From assembly GCA_013399895.1 (NCBI GenBank), contig VXBA01005600.1, positions 745,994-809,993 on the forward strand: a stretch of DNA of 64,000 bases, written 5' to 3'. How positions within the stretch are numbered: the stretch's first letter is position 1; every line of letters starts with the position of its first letter. Both the position numbers and the translations under genes were made by a program. This DNA comes from Serilophus lunatus (taxonomy: Eukaryota > Chordata > Aves > Passeriformes > Eurylaimidae). Of this stretch, positions 1 to 11,163 are shown piece after piece. Under the pieces are notes generated by a model, which worked only from the letters and a program-made list of their open reading frames with translations, was not told the DNA's origin and made no database searches.

Positions 1-3000
1 CTTGCAAACTTTGTTTCCATCTTGTCAGCAATGGCAACTGCTTTTTGCTCTGCTGACTCTGCTTGTCTTGGAGAACTTCTGCTTCAGGAATTGTTTCTTC
101 TGTTGCCAGGCATGGAATTGCTTCTACTGTGGAGCTGGTGTAGTGTACAAGTCATTTTCTTTTCATCTTCATTGAAATACAGCTGAGACTAGGCATGAAT
201 ACACTAAAGGGTCTTGGAAATGGAAACATCTTTCTGTAACTGGTTTAATGTGCCTTTCTGATTGAGACTTGGAGGTGTCCATCGTGGCTTTTAAACATCA
301 AATTTATTATTGCCAAAGATGTGAGTTCCATTTCTGCAACATCTCTTTCAATATATGGACCAATTAACTGCATCATGCTTAAAGACAGGATGGAGATTTA
401 TTTTTAACATCACAGTTGAATATTGTTAAGGAGTGATTAACCCTTAGACAGCACATGCTGGCTAGTCTAGAAAAGGATCTGATGATCTTCTCTAACCATT
501 CAAGTATTGCAGATAAATTCTGTCTACCAAAAAACCTAACTCTCCAAAATCCCAAAATTTGCAAAATATGCTTAGGGTTTCACTTTCACATGACAGTTTG
601 ACAGCAAATTCTGCCTGATTCTTTAAGTATGAAGCAATTCTACTAAACGAGATAGGCTTAATTTCTATTTTTTTAAAAATATTAAAATTAGTCCAGAGCT
701 AATGCCCTTTCTGCAATTAATTAATTAATGCCTTTTCTGCAAATTTTTTTGACTGCTAGTATGTGATTTTTAATTTGGGGGAAAGTGTGCTCTACTACAG
801 GACAAATGGATGCATGTCTCATAGACGAGTGGGCCATTTTGTGACTTACAGACTGGGTTTTTGTGCAATAATGTGGAAATAGTAACCCACAAATATGAAT
901 TTATTTTTCCTTTGGTATATTTTTGAGGTGGGAACTTCTGCTTAAAATAAACCACCAATGTTTTAATTGAACAGCTTTTAAAAATTATTTTAATTATACA
1001 GAGAAAAAGGAGCTGCAATTAAAATAGTACACACTGTAAAAGAAACGGGGGTAAATGGTAAAATAAAACTTCATATTTCAAAAGACAATGTCTGGTTTAC
1101 AGAGAGTAATTTCTCTTAAAGGAAAAAAAAATCCCCAAAGAAGTGAAGGGGAGAGTAGTTATTCTGAAACATGTCTCTGAATTAATGAAATAGCTAAGTA
1201 GCAAAATACAGTGATGCATTTTTAATGAAAGCATTCTGCCTCTGAAGAAGGGTGTCATTAGCTGTGCCTCATTGTGGCATGCTTCACTGCTGTCTGCACG
1301 GTTTTCCTAAAGCCTGTGAGATATAACACTTGTATGAGGTGGATAAGAAAACTTGACTAAAATGAAACATTGAACTCCTCTGGTCAGGTTGATTATGATC
1401 TGTTTCATCAGATTATGGTAATTCAAATGCAGTTGTCATTTAAAACAATATTTGGTATGTGTAAAGCAACTGACACAAGAGTATATTAAATATACAGGCT
1501 CTCAAAAATTTTCCTAAGGGGCACATACTGGTTTATCAGGAAAGTGGTTGTAACCCTGATTAACCTTTCTACAAGTGATTAAATTGGTATATAACATTTC
1601 TGTGAATACTTTTATATCTTTGTAAGCCTAACATTTTGTTGAGCATCATTCTTCTGATGCTACAGATTTGATTCTTTGTAAACAAGAATTCTCCACTGAA
1701 TGTAATGTAAATTGCAAGGGCATGTTCTGTTGTAAAGAACAAGTTATGAAAATATCTGTCAGAAATAATTACAGTTGATCCTGCTGTCAGGCGGGAATAT
1801 AGATTAGATAATTTACTGATGTCTTCTTCAGCAATGCTTTTTATAGCACTGTTACCAGGAATGTCAGAATTTAACTGAAGTAATAAAATCACTTTTAAAG
1901 AAAAAAAAGGGAAAGGAAAGGTTATTGATATTCTATTTTTGACTTTGCACAGTAGTTTGTGACATGGGCTTCCTCGTCCATGACTGTGTAGAAAGCAGAG
2001 TATGATCATGGATGCTGTTTTTTGAAGATGTGGAGGCTCTTGAATGTACAAATCCTTCTCTATTTTTCACTGTCATCTAAGGGTGTCTTAGAGGCCTCAA
2101 ACAGCTGTTGGCTCCTTTTAAAATTTATATCTTAAATCAGATGTGGCATACAATACAAGCCTTTGTAGAAAGCTAAGGACATGTGGACATAAATATGCCA
2201 TATGGTGGTCTGAAGTGCTTATTTTGACAAGTTGTCTGTGAGAGTGACATTTAAGCATCCCGTAGAATAAGTTAATGGAAGAAGTTGCAAGGCTGTTGGT
2301 TGCCATTGTCCCCCTGTTCTCTGTAGTCTATAAGAACTGCTACAGTTGTTCAGGACAGCAAAGCAAAAGAGAAAGATAGAAATGTATATTGGGCTGGACC
2401 AGGAAAAGGTAGGTTGGCAAACAGCTCTTGTAATTTCATGAGTTTGGTAGAAACTGAAATGGACAACAATGCATCCTTTTGATGTATGCCTTCCTCAACA
2501 ATATGTAGCTGCTGAGTTTTATTGATTGCTTCTTTTAAATTTCTACTCCTGGTTATTTCAACACTGATGTTTTGGGAAGTTTAATTTCCATTTCCTCAAA
2601 AAGTTTCTTTGTTTCACCAAACCCGGAATTGTCTTTTTTATGTAAGCTTTCAGGACTGTGCAGAAAGAAGATCAATTCCTTAATCTTGTCTAACAGCATA
2701 TTTAAGGAATAATGAATGCTTATTCGTTTACCTTTTGGACTGTTCTCTATACCTAAAGGACCATAGCAACAGAAATGTTCTTTACTCCTGACCGGTTTTG
2801 CAGTCTCTGACTATCACAACGTATTGTAGTGACCTCCAGGCCTTTTAATCCAACAGAGTATACCAGGGCATGAGAGTATTGGCCTCAGAAAGGCTGCAGA
2901 GGGTTTGGAAGAAAACTTTAATGAGAGAAAACAGACCACTCAATGTTTCTTGCTCACGGTATCTGCACAGTCTTGAATTGGTGCATAGTAAAATGGAGCA

Positions 3001-3079
3001 GATGGTCCCAAAATGAGCTAACAATCCCAACTCTGACCCAGGCTTCCTTAACCCTGCCTGTCTTTAACTCCTTTGACAG
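1..3079. other. Non-coding sequence upstream of MAPK10 coding exons
   Basis: AT-rich sequence with no supported gene. The longest open frame (minus strand, 1569-2051, 160 codons) has no domain or motif I recognise and starts and ends in ordinary low-GC sequence, so I read it as chance. A short imperfect duplication around an ATTAATTAATTAA tract lies near 700-745. This stretch is either intergenic or within a 5' intron of MAPK10. Which one cannot be told from sequence alone. Confidence 0.6.
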
Positions 3080-3224
3080 CTATCTTCTCCTGGGACAGAG
3101 GTGAAACTTCGACAGACCGCATTTGTTGAGCAGTGGTCCCCAGATTTGCAGCTCTCCCCAGGAAGTTACAAGTGTGTCACCTGGACAAAATGTAAAACTT
3201 CGCTGTCAAACAACCCTGTCCCTG
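3080..3224 (+). other. Possible untranslated 5' exon
   Basis: This 145-bp stretch is richer in G+C than its surroundings. It is bounded by a pyrimidine-containing acceptor (ctttaactcctttgacag) and a good donor (CCCTG then GTAAGG at 3225). A second possible acceptor lies at 3097-3098. The first coding exon of MAPK10 needs at least one upstream untranslated exon, and this is the best-looking candidate I found by eye on the + strand. There is no transcript evidence, and matches to acceptor and donor consensus arise often by chance over 18 kb. Confidence 0.2.
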
Positions 3225-6132
3225 GTAAGGCATCTGGGCTCACCTACTTACTGGTGAAAACAAGCTTAACAAAAGGGAACATATCTGTAAAAGAGGTGGA
3301 CTCCTAGGAGATATTACAAGCTTGTGAAAGGTTCATATTACACTGTGATGAGTATACTGTAAAAATGCATGCAAAGTAGTTGGAGGAGAATGAGTACAGG
3401 AAAAGGAACACTTTCTGAAGTTGTTCTGTAGTTTTTTCTTTGTAGACATTGTTTTTAATCTGCTTTCTCTGAGGGAGACCTGACTGTGACCCTGGATTTC
3501 ATTGATGAAAAATGCCTGTGAGTGTTATGACAAAGCAGGTTTTGCTTTGGCCAGTCAATGAATTTTTGAAAAAATATTGGATGAAAATGGGGAATGCATG
3601 ACAGCTCTAAGTCTGGATGGCATGGTGAGACAGACCTGACCTATTTAGCTGCATACCTTACTGTGGAGTTCTAGTTCTAGTATTATTTCCCTTCTGTAAG
3701 TATGGCTGTGCAGCTGTGGATCTAGAGAATATTGCACATGCTGATATTACCTTTAGGCTTGTATTTAAATTTTGCAAAATCAGGATCTCGATACACATGT
3801 AATACTCTTCTCTGAGTGGTATGGATTTGTAGTATCATAAGTAGAATAAAATAATAGTGTAAATCTTAATATAAAAGATGATTTAGCAGTACTCAGTACA
3901 GTGTGACTGTTGTCAGTTCATATTTAATACCTATACATTAATAAAAAATGGTTAATCATTATAATATGCTAAAACACTAGCAAGGGCTAAAAATAGGCCT
4001 GAATGACATTCTGTATTAAATTAATTTGCTAAGCAATGCTGAGAAGAACAGCTGCAGAAAATCACAAAGCATTCTTGTATCTTATGTAGCCTGCTTTTTC
4101 TTTTCACTTGCTGAGTGGTTTTCTTAGTTTTGCTTGGCTTTTTTGCTTTGTGGTCTTTTTACTTTGCTAAACATAACCAATTAAGTTCATAATAAAATGC
4201 AACTGGGTAAACTTGCCTTCCTAGGTACTGATCCTGCTGGAGGTATGACTTGGCTGCAGGTTAAGTGAATGCCTGGAAAATTGGAATAAATGAGGCATTT
4301 AATGTTTGGACTCAATGATCTTAGAGCTCTTTTCCACCTTAATGATTCTATGATTCTATTTCCATTTTTGGGTGCCGAGTGTGTCATTTTAAGATGATCT
4401 CCCATTAAACGATGCTTGGGTATTGTTGGAGAGATGTTAACGCTGCTCCAGATGTTCTGCTTTTCGGGTCACCCTGGAAACACAGGTGCAGAGCCTGTAC
4501 CAGGAGCTGATTTTGAAGGAAGTAGCATTGTCATGACAATGCTCAGGTCTGCTCATACCCATCTGTGAGAGGTTAGAGAAGAGACAGAACTTCTCATGAA
4601 CCTGTGTTCTGGAAGAATTCACGGTAGCCCAAAATGCAAGACAGAATCAACCTGTGTTTATTATGACTTTCATACTCTGACTAGATGAATATAAGAAAAA
4701 GTCTTTGCTCCCTTTTCACTTTATGTCTCAGAATCTTGGTTCTCTAACATGTCCAGCAGCAAATCAACAGCAACAAGAGTCACTGAAATGATGGAGTTGA
4801 CAGTTTGGTTAATGGAAGGAGGATCTAGGCTGAAGCATGCAGGCATCGTGTCTCCGCAAAAGAGATTTCTTTTACATTTTTGGTAGGATGTGTGTGCTTA
4901 ATAAAAAAAAATAGTACTCTGAGACTGTAGTTTCTGTTAGCAGGATGTACAGAGCTTATATTTCCAGGGAAGTCGTGATTTACATAGTTTTGGTATAAGA
5001 AAGATCACTCAAAGTTCTCACCATACGTGACTTGGAATATTTTTAAAAGTGCTGAAGCTGTGCAAATTCTTTCTGCCTTAAATCTGAGGATAAGTAGTAC
5101 ACTTCAGCACAGGAACATCTCCATGTTGGATACTGAAATCATGCCATTCACAAACATTCATATATTTCACAGATTTAGTCTGCCAAGACTGTTCTGTTCA
5201 GTTTAGAATTTTTTATGTTTCTGGAGACATACACTTACATGATCAGAACATAAGACTTAACTCGAATCTTCCTTTTTTCAAAGACAGTATCTTCAGCTGT
5301 AAATTAAAAGATGTGCTTATCTGCAGGTAAGATGCTGCTGTAAATTAGAAAACCTGAGACATTGTGAGAAGAAATTGAAATCAAACACAGTTTTTGGATA
5401 GTATGGAGGTAGGATCAGTCTAGTACATAACTCAGAGTAATCTACTGGATTGATTCTGTCTTGCTGTTTCAAAGAATGGGTTTCATTTAAACTATGTAGC
5501 CTGGGGTACTTTAGCCCCTATGTGAGGAAAGTAAAGGCAGCTGGCACAAATAAATAATTCTGATGCTTTTTTATTAGCCCTGTAATTTAGAGAAACAGGC
5601 TAGGGACATGAGGAGAACAGGACAATATTTTATCTGCTATTCTGTTGTGGTCACTAAGTGGCATTTCCGCTTTTAGAAATTGTCTGAACAGTTTTATTTA
5701 TATTGTACTACTGCAACATATCTATGTATATTTGTGGAAAATCAATAATGGTATGAAATATTTGCCTTCAGTTTTAACCTAATTTTTGTAAATCAGAAAT
5801 ATTTTTATGACATTGTGTCTTGAGAGTTTTCTACTGCAGTGAATTTATTGGACTCATTAAGCATGCTAGAGGACAAAACGTCCATAAATATATTCAGATG
5901 AATTCATGAACACTTAAATTACTGAAACATGTTTCTTTCTGTAATTCTCACTCCCGATAAATTACACTTTCAAAAATTATTTAAAGTCAAAGGATGAACA
6001 GACAAGCTTTATTTCATTAGGAAAACAAGCTAAAACTTCTCCATGGAAATGATTGGTATCCTGTTTAGCAATGTCTGCAAAAATGCCAGAGTTTACCCCG
6101 AGATGCTGCAGGACAAGAGCTGCCTCAGTCTG
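3225..6132. other. Non-coding sequence
   Basis: AT-rich sequence without recognisable exons. It contains only the short CR1 tail annotated separately at about 4308-4358. Open frames here are short and without motifs. Confidence 0.6.
4308..4358 (+). repeat. CR1 LINE 3' tail fragment
   Basis: The text ggactcaatgatcttagagc, then cttttccaccttaatgattc ending in tatgattctat, is the 3' end of a CR1 retrotransposon. The duplicated TGATTCTA unit is the typical CR1 terminal microsatellite. Only the last 50 or so bases are present, as is usual for 5'-truncated CR1 copies in birds. Confidence 0.8.
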
Positions 6133-6351
6133 TCACGTTTGCAGTGTGTTGACAGTCACCCACAGGTATCCTTCACTTGAATTGCAGTGGTTCAATGTGG
6201 CATCTTTCAGGTATGGTGTGTTATAATTCAGGAAGGCTGAAATCACACTTGTGCAACTCACATAAGTGTTTGTTAGATAACAACAAATGGCAGCTGCATA
6301 TAAAGTTAGGAACAAGAAAATAGCAGCGATAGTTAGCCAGATTTCAAGCAT
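6133..6351 (-). CDS. Weak candidate small membrane ORF (72 codons)
   Basis: The minus-strand frame from ATG at 6351 to TGA at 6133 encodes 72 residues. Residues 4-26 (IWLTIAAIFLFLTLYAAAIC, then CYL) form one clear hydrophobic segment. It is followed by a polar tail with three cysteines counted from residue 24 on (24, 33, 56) and one N-S-S glycosylation sequon at Asn57. The -3 base is A, which fits a moderate start context. I do not recognise the protein and know of no gene at this place next to MAPK10. Many chance ORFs in AT-rich DNA contain a hydrophobic run, so this is recorded as a possibility only. Confidence 0.15.
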   Translation of the reverse strand: MLEIWLTIAAIFLFLTLYAAAICCYLTNTYVSCTSVISAFLNYNTPYLKDATLNHCNSSEGYLWVTVNTLQT

Positions 6352-9300
6352 CTTAGGCTAACCAGTGTGGCTAGTTCTTATTTATTGTCGTAAGTATCCT
6401 GAATTATTATTATATTAAAGATCTTTTCATCATGCAGATGGGTGTAATAAAAGTAGAATAAGTGGACGTATTGCTGCTATAAAAAGCTGTGGCATAGGTT
6501 TAGAACTCTGCTTTTAGTCAGATTTAATACTGGTGGTCAGCTGGGGCCAAAAAAAAAGCAGAAGAGCTTTTTACTATTAGCCCCTATGAAAACTCAAACA
6601 AAAACTATAGATATCAAACAAAAAACAAAGGAAAGATACAAACAAAACAACTTGTGAAAGTAGCAACTGGTTTGGTAAACAAAGCATTTGGGAAGATTGT
6701 TACTCAAGCCGATGGACTATTGAAGTTAAAACAAAAAAAAAATCTGGTTTTATAAAATACCTCTGTTGAGGTCAGAATCTTGTATAAGGTTTTATATTTT
6801 GATTGTTTTCAGGGCTCCAACTCGTATGTTGGTGTATGTTATGTAGGCTGTATGTAAATAACACAAAACCTAAATCTTCCTCTTTGCCACACCCTAAAGA
6901 ACAGAATATTGAGGACAAAGGGGATCAGGAGAGACACAAAACAACTGATAAAAAGTGTTTGTAGTCATGTGAGAGTTAGGACGGGAGTAAGGTTACTTTT
7001 ACAGTCACACTTAGAAGTACTTTAAAGCCTCATTCTGCTTCAAAAATGTCATGTTCCTTTTTCTATTTCCTACCATCACTCACAAATTTCAGTCCAACCC
7101 AAATTAAAACTCCCTGTCACTCAAAAGAATGTGGGATCTGTTATTATTCATATATTCATTTGATTTCACATCCAAACCCAGAAACATGGGAAAAAAAAAA
7201 AAAAAAACCTTGGGAAAAAAAGATTATAAAAATACTAGATTTCACAGAGAAATATATCAGTTTATTCAGCTGCTCATTTCTACACTCCAATGTTTGGCTT
7301 CAAAATGAGATGCAAGAAAAGAAAGCACTTGGCTATATACCCCAAATTGGATTTTGTTCCTCTGTTTCTGGGAAACAAGGATGTTACATCTTCCTTAACA
7401 GAAACCCAATCTACCTTCTGTTTTGTTTAGGAATTTGACCCATCCTATTTATTTGAGTTATCAGTAGGTGGATCCTAAAGTTTGTGGTAAACACTCCACC
7501 TTGGAAATACATTTACTATGCTGTTATTGCAAAGGATTTACATAGCACAGCGTATGGAAACTATTCTGTAGTCTGTAAGAGGCAGGAAACCACGTGAAGC
7601 AAATTTCTTGTCTAAATTCAGTTGTTTTCCATGGATAGCGAGTCATTTTTGTGAGGAGCAATTCCACGACATTCATTGCATGTTGCAGTAGCTCAGCTAC
7701 CACTTTGAAACGCAGAAGAGGAATCAATCAGCTGTCTCACATTCCCTGCAAGTGATGTCAGGTCAGTTCAATTTAAGTCGATTTGTCTTACATGAAGCTT
7801 GTATGGGAGCTGGAAATTATACCAGAAAACACTTAGGGACAGTCATATCTGATTCTTTGGGCATCTGCTCTTGTTTAGGAAGCAGGTTCAAACGTTGATG
7901 TTGCAGGAAATTAGTGTCCTTCAGTACAGCATTTTCAGTTTGGCATTGAAAAGTAGACATCAGAACTGTCTGGTTATGCTTTCTGGACACGTGGCCTTTG
8001 CAAAGTTTGAGAGAACAAGAGAACATATTAATATATCTTCTATATGACTATATTTCAAATGTGTATTTTTCATATATTTTTCGTAAAATTTTATGCCTCT
8101 TTAGAAGTCTAGAAGTTAGGGACAGAGTTAGAGTAAAATTGGGCAAGGTGCTGCTAGCCTCTGTCTGGTTCAAGTGAGGTTTATATTTGTAGTTAAAGTG
8201 TAAAAGCACTAGGAAGTGACTCTGAAAACCCTTATGTTTGCTGGTCTGATGCTCATTCAAATTGCAATTGCCCTCTTGTGGTGTATATTCCTTGCCTGCT
8301 GCAAGAAAAGAGCTAAGTGTAATTGGGATTTTACTGGCCAACAGATGTTTCAGAGGCAGAAAACGATCCCCTGTTGAGCCCTTGATAAAGGCTGCCTCCC
8401 AAAAAACATTAAAGCTCTGAAACCTTAATCCAAAACTCTAGAGCTCTGGCATATGACCGAGTTCTGTATTTTTCATTCATGTTTACATTTCTAGTTTAGG
8501 ATGGTGAAGCCAGTGCTTCAGTGGAGTTGTGAAAGGGCTGTGCTACGTTTTTTGAGCATAGGCCTCCACTGAGGCTAATGCAAAGCTGCAGTGTTCCCAT
8601 GGGAGCTCTAGGAAGCATTTATGCCTTGGGCACACACTAAATGGTTGAGATTTTCCTAGAACAAAAAGGGGATGTGGGTTTATATCTCCCTGAAGAGCTC
8701 TTTCTCTTCTTTACGTGACCATGTGCATTATGAACACATGTAAGGGGTGTGGTTATTACTGCTACTGATCTCATGGCACGTGTGCGTGAAGCTTTACAAC
8801 ATGGGGAGTGTTTATACTCTCCAAGCTTGTAGTCTAGCTGGGATGAGTATTAGGCAAATAGATGAATGGTTTTTAGGGAATAGAATTGATCAAGTGTGAA
8901 GAGATGGACAAAGTAAAGAGTATTTACTTTGCTACTTTGTTGTGAACCTGAAGAAGGCGTGGCAGTGTGGACACTACAAGGTTTCTAGCTGCGGAGAAGC
9001 TCTGGTAGTGGAGCCACAGCTGAAAAAGAAGCCAAAATCATTAGAAGAGCAACCTATGGATTGCAGCATTTTTGAAAAATTATGTAAGAAGTTGCTAAAT
9101 GGAAGAGCTTGAGAATTACTCTTGTACTTACATTTAGGAAGTCAAGAGTAAGATAAGGTTGTGTTCCTGTCCTTCTTAAATTCTTTAAAAGTAAAAGTAA
9201 CTCATGTAAAATACATGAGTATTTTATAATACCCTTATCATGGCAATCATCATCTTATCATCTTGGATCTTCCAGTCCAAATTCTTTCAAACTGGAATTT

Positions 9301-9424
9301 GTTATTTAGGTTATCTGTAAATGACCATAATAGGACTTTTCCTGCACAGTAGGTCTCAAATAGGAAGATAGTTGAAGTTCTGAACCAGAATATCTTACTT
9401 GCTGTAACCATTATCTATTACAAA
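6352..9424. other. Non-coding sequence
   Basis: There is no supported exon or RNA gene. A 17-base poly(A) run lies at 7191-7207. The + strand frame at 7046-7438 (130 codons) passes through that run, encoding a lysine stretch, and has no recognisable domain. I treat it as chance. Confidence 0.6.
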
Positions 9425-9802
9425 CTGAGAGAGCTGGAAAAGAGGCTTCAGGGAGTACTTGTTGCAGCTCTCCAGGACTTTAAGGGGGCTTATAAAAAGG
9501 AGGGAGAGGGACTTTTTAAATGGGCAGATAGTGACAGGACAAGGGGAAATGGTTTTCAATTAAAGGAGACCAAGTTTAGATTAGATGTTAGGAAGAATTT
9601 TTTTAGTGTAAGGGTGGCGAGGTAGTGACACATGTTGCTCCAGGCTGTGGATGCCCCATCCCTGGAAGTGTTGAAGGGCAGGTTGGATGCAGGCCTGAGC
9701 AAGCTGATGAAGTACAGGGCATTCCTGTCCATGCCAGAGAGGTTGGAAGCACAAGATTTTTAAGGTCTCTTCCCAGCCTAACCATTCTATGCCTATGATT
9801 AT
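9425..9802 (+). repeat. CR1 LINE 3' region
   Basis: About 380 bp matches the CR1 3' region. It runs from a diverged gagagagctgg start, through ttaagggggcttataaaaag and gcagatagtgacaggacaag, to the block gattagatgttaggaagaat. It continues with the gatgccccatccctggaagt segment and ends near ttcccagcctaaccattcta. The minus-strand frames at 9581-9838 and 9603-9785 fall inside it and are not genes. Confidence 0.92.
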
Positions 9803-10394
9803 GGATCTGAATAGCCTTGCTTTTCGTGTAAGGCTCAAACGCCTCTATTAAATACCTGGCCTCGCTGTACTTTCTGCAACAATATATCAGTTTTGTGGTT
9901 TAAAAAGAAATGTTCATGGAAAAGTGTTTCTACTTACCATATTTGAAATTCCCATCCTCTGACTTTATCAAAGTCAGAAGCTATAAAGTACCAAAATATT
10001 TCCTGTGTTTTCTAAACCAACATAGAATTGCCATTTGATATTAATAGTTTGCAGCGATTTTGCAATAAATCCTACTTGCATCCTCGAGATGAGTAGTTCT
10101 AGCAGTGTTTTGGTTATAGGAGTAATTAAAATTTACAAATGTTGAAGCTTCGAAGGGAAAACAGCTTTTCAGAAGGGAAGGAGTCTGGTTTTTAGTTATT
10201 TGAGAAATAAGCTGATTTGTAGCTGCAGAATTTATAGTGTAGTCTGCTCATGGCCACAGGCTTGCAATCCAAGCTTCTTACGTTTTTTATAGTAACAGTA
10301 TTTATAGTTGTGTGGCTCCTGTATTAATATGTAAATACAAACCAAGGCAGGGATTGAGCATCCTAACTTTGCAGACAACTGAAGAAACTGTCCT

Positions 10395-10464
10395 TGTTTG
10401 GATTAGACAAGTTGAGTAATGGATTTCCTAAGGTCCTTTCCAATGTGAATGATTCTGTGATTGT
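10395..10464 (+). repeat. CR1 LINE 3' tail fragment
   Basis: The text ggattagacaagttgagtaa, then ctaaggtcctttccaatgtg and aatgattctgtgattg, is a diverged 3' terminus of a CR1 element, including the ATGATTCTGTGATT tail. It is in the same orientation as the copy 600 bp upstream but ends in its own tail, so it is a separate insertion. Confidence 0.75.
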
Positions 10465-11017
10465 TTCTGAATAACCATGAGGTATAATTTAGCCACCTTA
10501 GTTCAGTGGCCAAATACACAATTCTTTTACAGTTATGATGATAATTACAGATGTTTCAGTTGAGCAAGTTGTACCATAGTTCTGAATAGCTTTTCATATC
10601 TCCATCATACTTACTTTAAAAAGGAAAGATGGGCATTGGTAGGATGTAATATTTTATCAAATATGTAAAAGCATGGCCAAATATTATTTTGTTTACATAA
10701 TTTGTTCCTCTTAAGTGACCAAACCAATACATTTTCCCCTGAAATTAAATAAAACTGTTCTAGAAACGGCTGTTTACCATAGTGCCAAAAATGAAGATAC
10801 CCTGAAACAGGATCTATATCCCTATCTAAGTGCCCTGGCCTTTCATACACTTCTCCTGAAGTTCAAGTTTTTCCTTTGCCTAGGATATTTATTCTTTTTA
10901 CATGCACCCTTTGTTAATGGGATGGCTAACATGCATAACAGAGCAGCCAATTGAGAATGATCTCCAATGGCATACAGTTCAACATATTAGAAATTAATTC
11001 CAAAGTATTAGAACTTA

Positions 11018-11163
11018 AATTACACAGTTACACAGAATTACACACAGAATTAACAAGGTTGGCAAAGAATGCAAAGATCATCAAAGATCATCAAAGGTCC
11101 AACCTTTTACCTAACTTCACAACCTATCCAACACCAATCTAACATCTAAACCATCTAAATCAT
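11018..11163 (-). repeat. CR1 LINE 3' end, minus strand
   Basis: The + strand shows tandem TTACACAG/AATTACACACAG units followed by attaacaaggttggcaaag, agatcatcaaagatcatcaa and aggtccaaccttttacctaa. This is the reverse complement of a CR1 3' end with its terminal short repeat. The gatcatcaaa unit is duplicated. The 63-codon frame at 10951-11142 runs through it and is not a gene. Confidence 0.75.

Noticed and set aside
1569..2051. 160-codon minus-strand open frame
   Set aside because: Ordinary AT-rich sequence with no recognisable motif, signal peptide or neighbouring splice structure. The length is not surprising in 64 kb.
6169..6178. A GTATCCTT U12-like donor word on the + strand
   Set aside because: No exon-like sequence precedes it, and an 8-base word is expected by chance in 64 kb. 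It shows that the word alone is not enough without an exon, as at 51929 and 63079.
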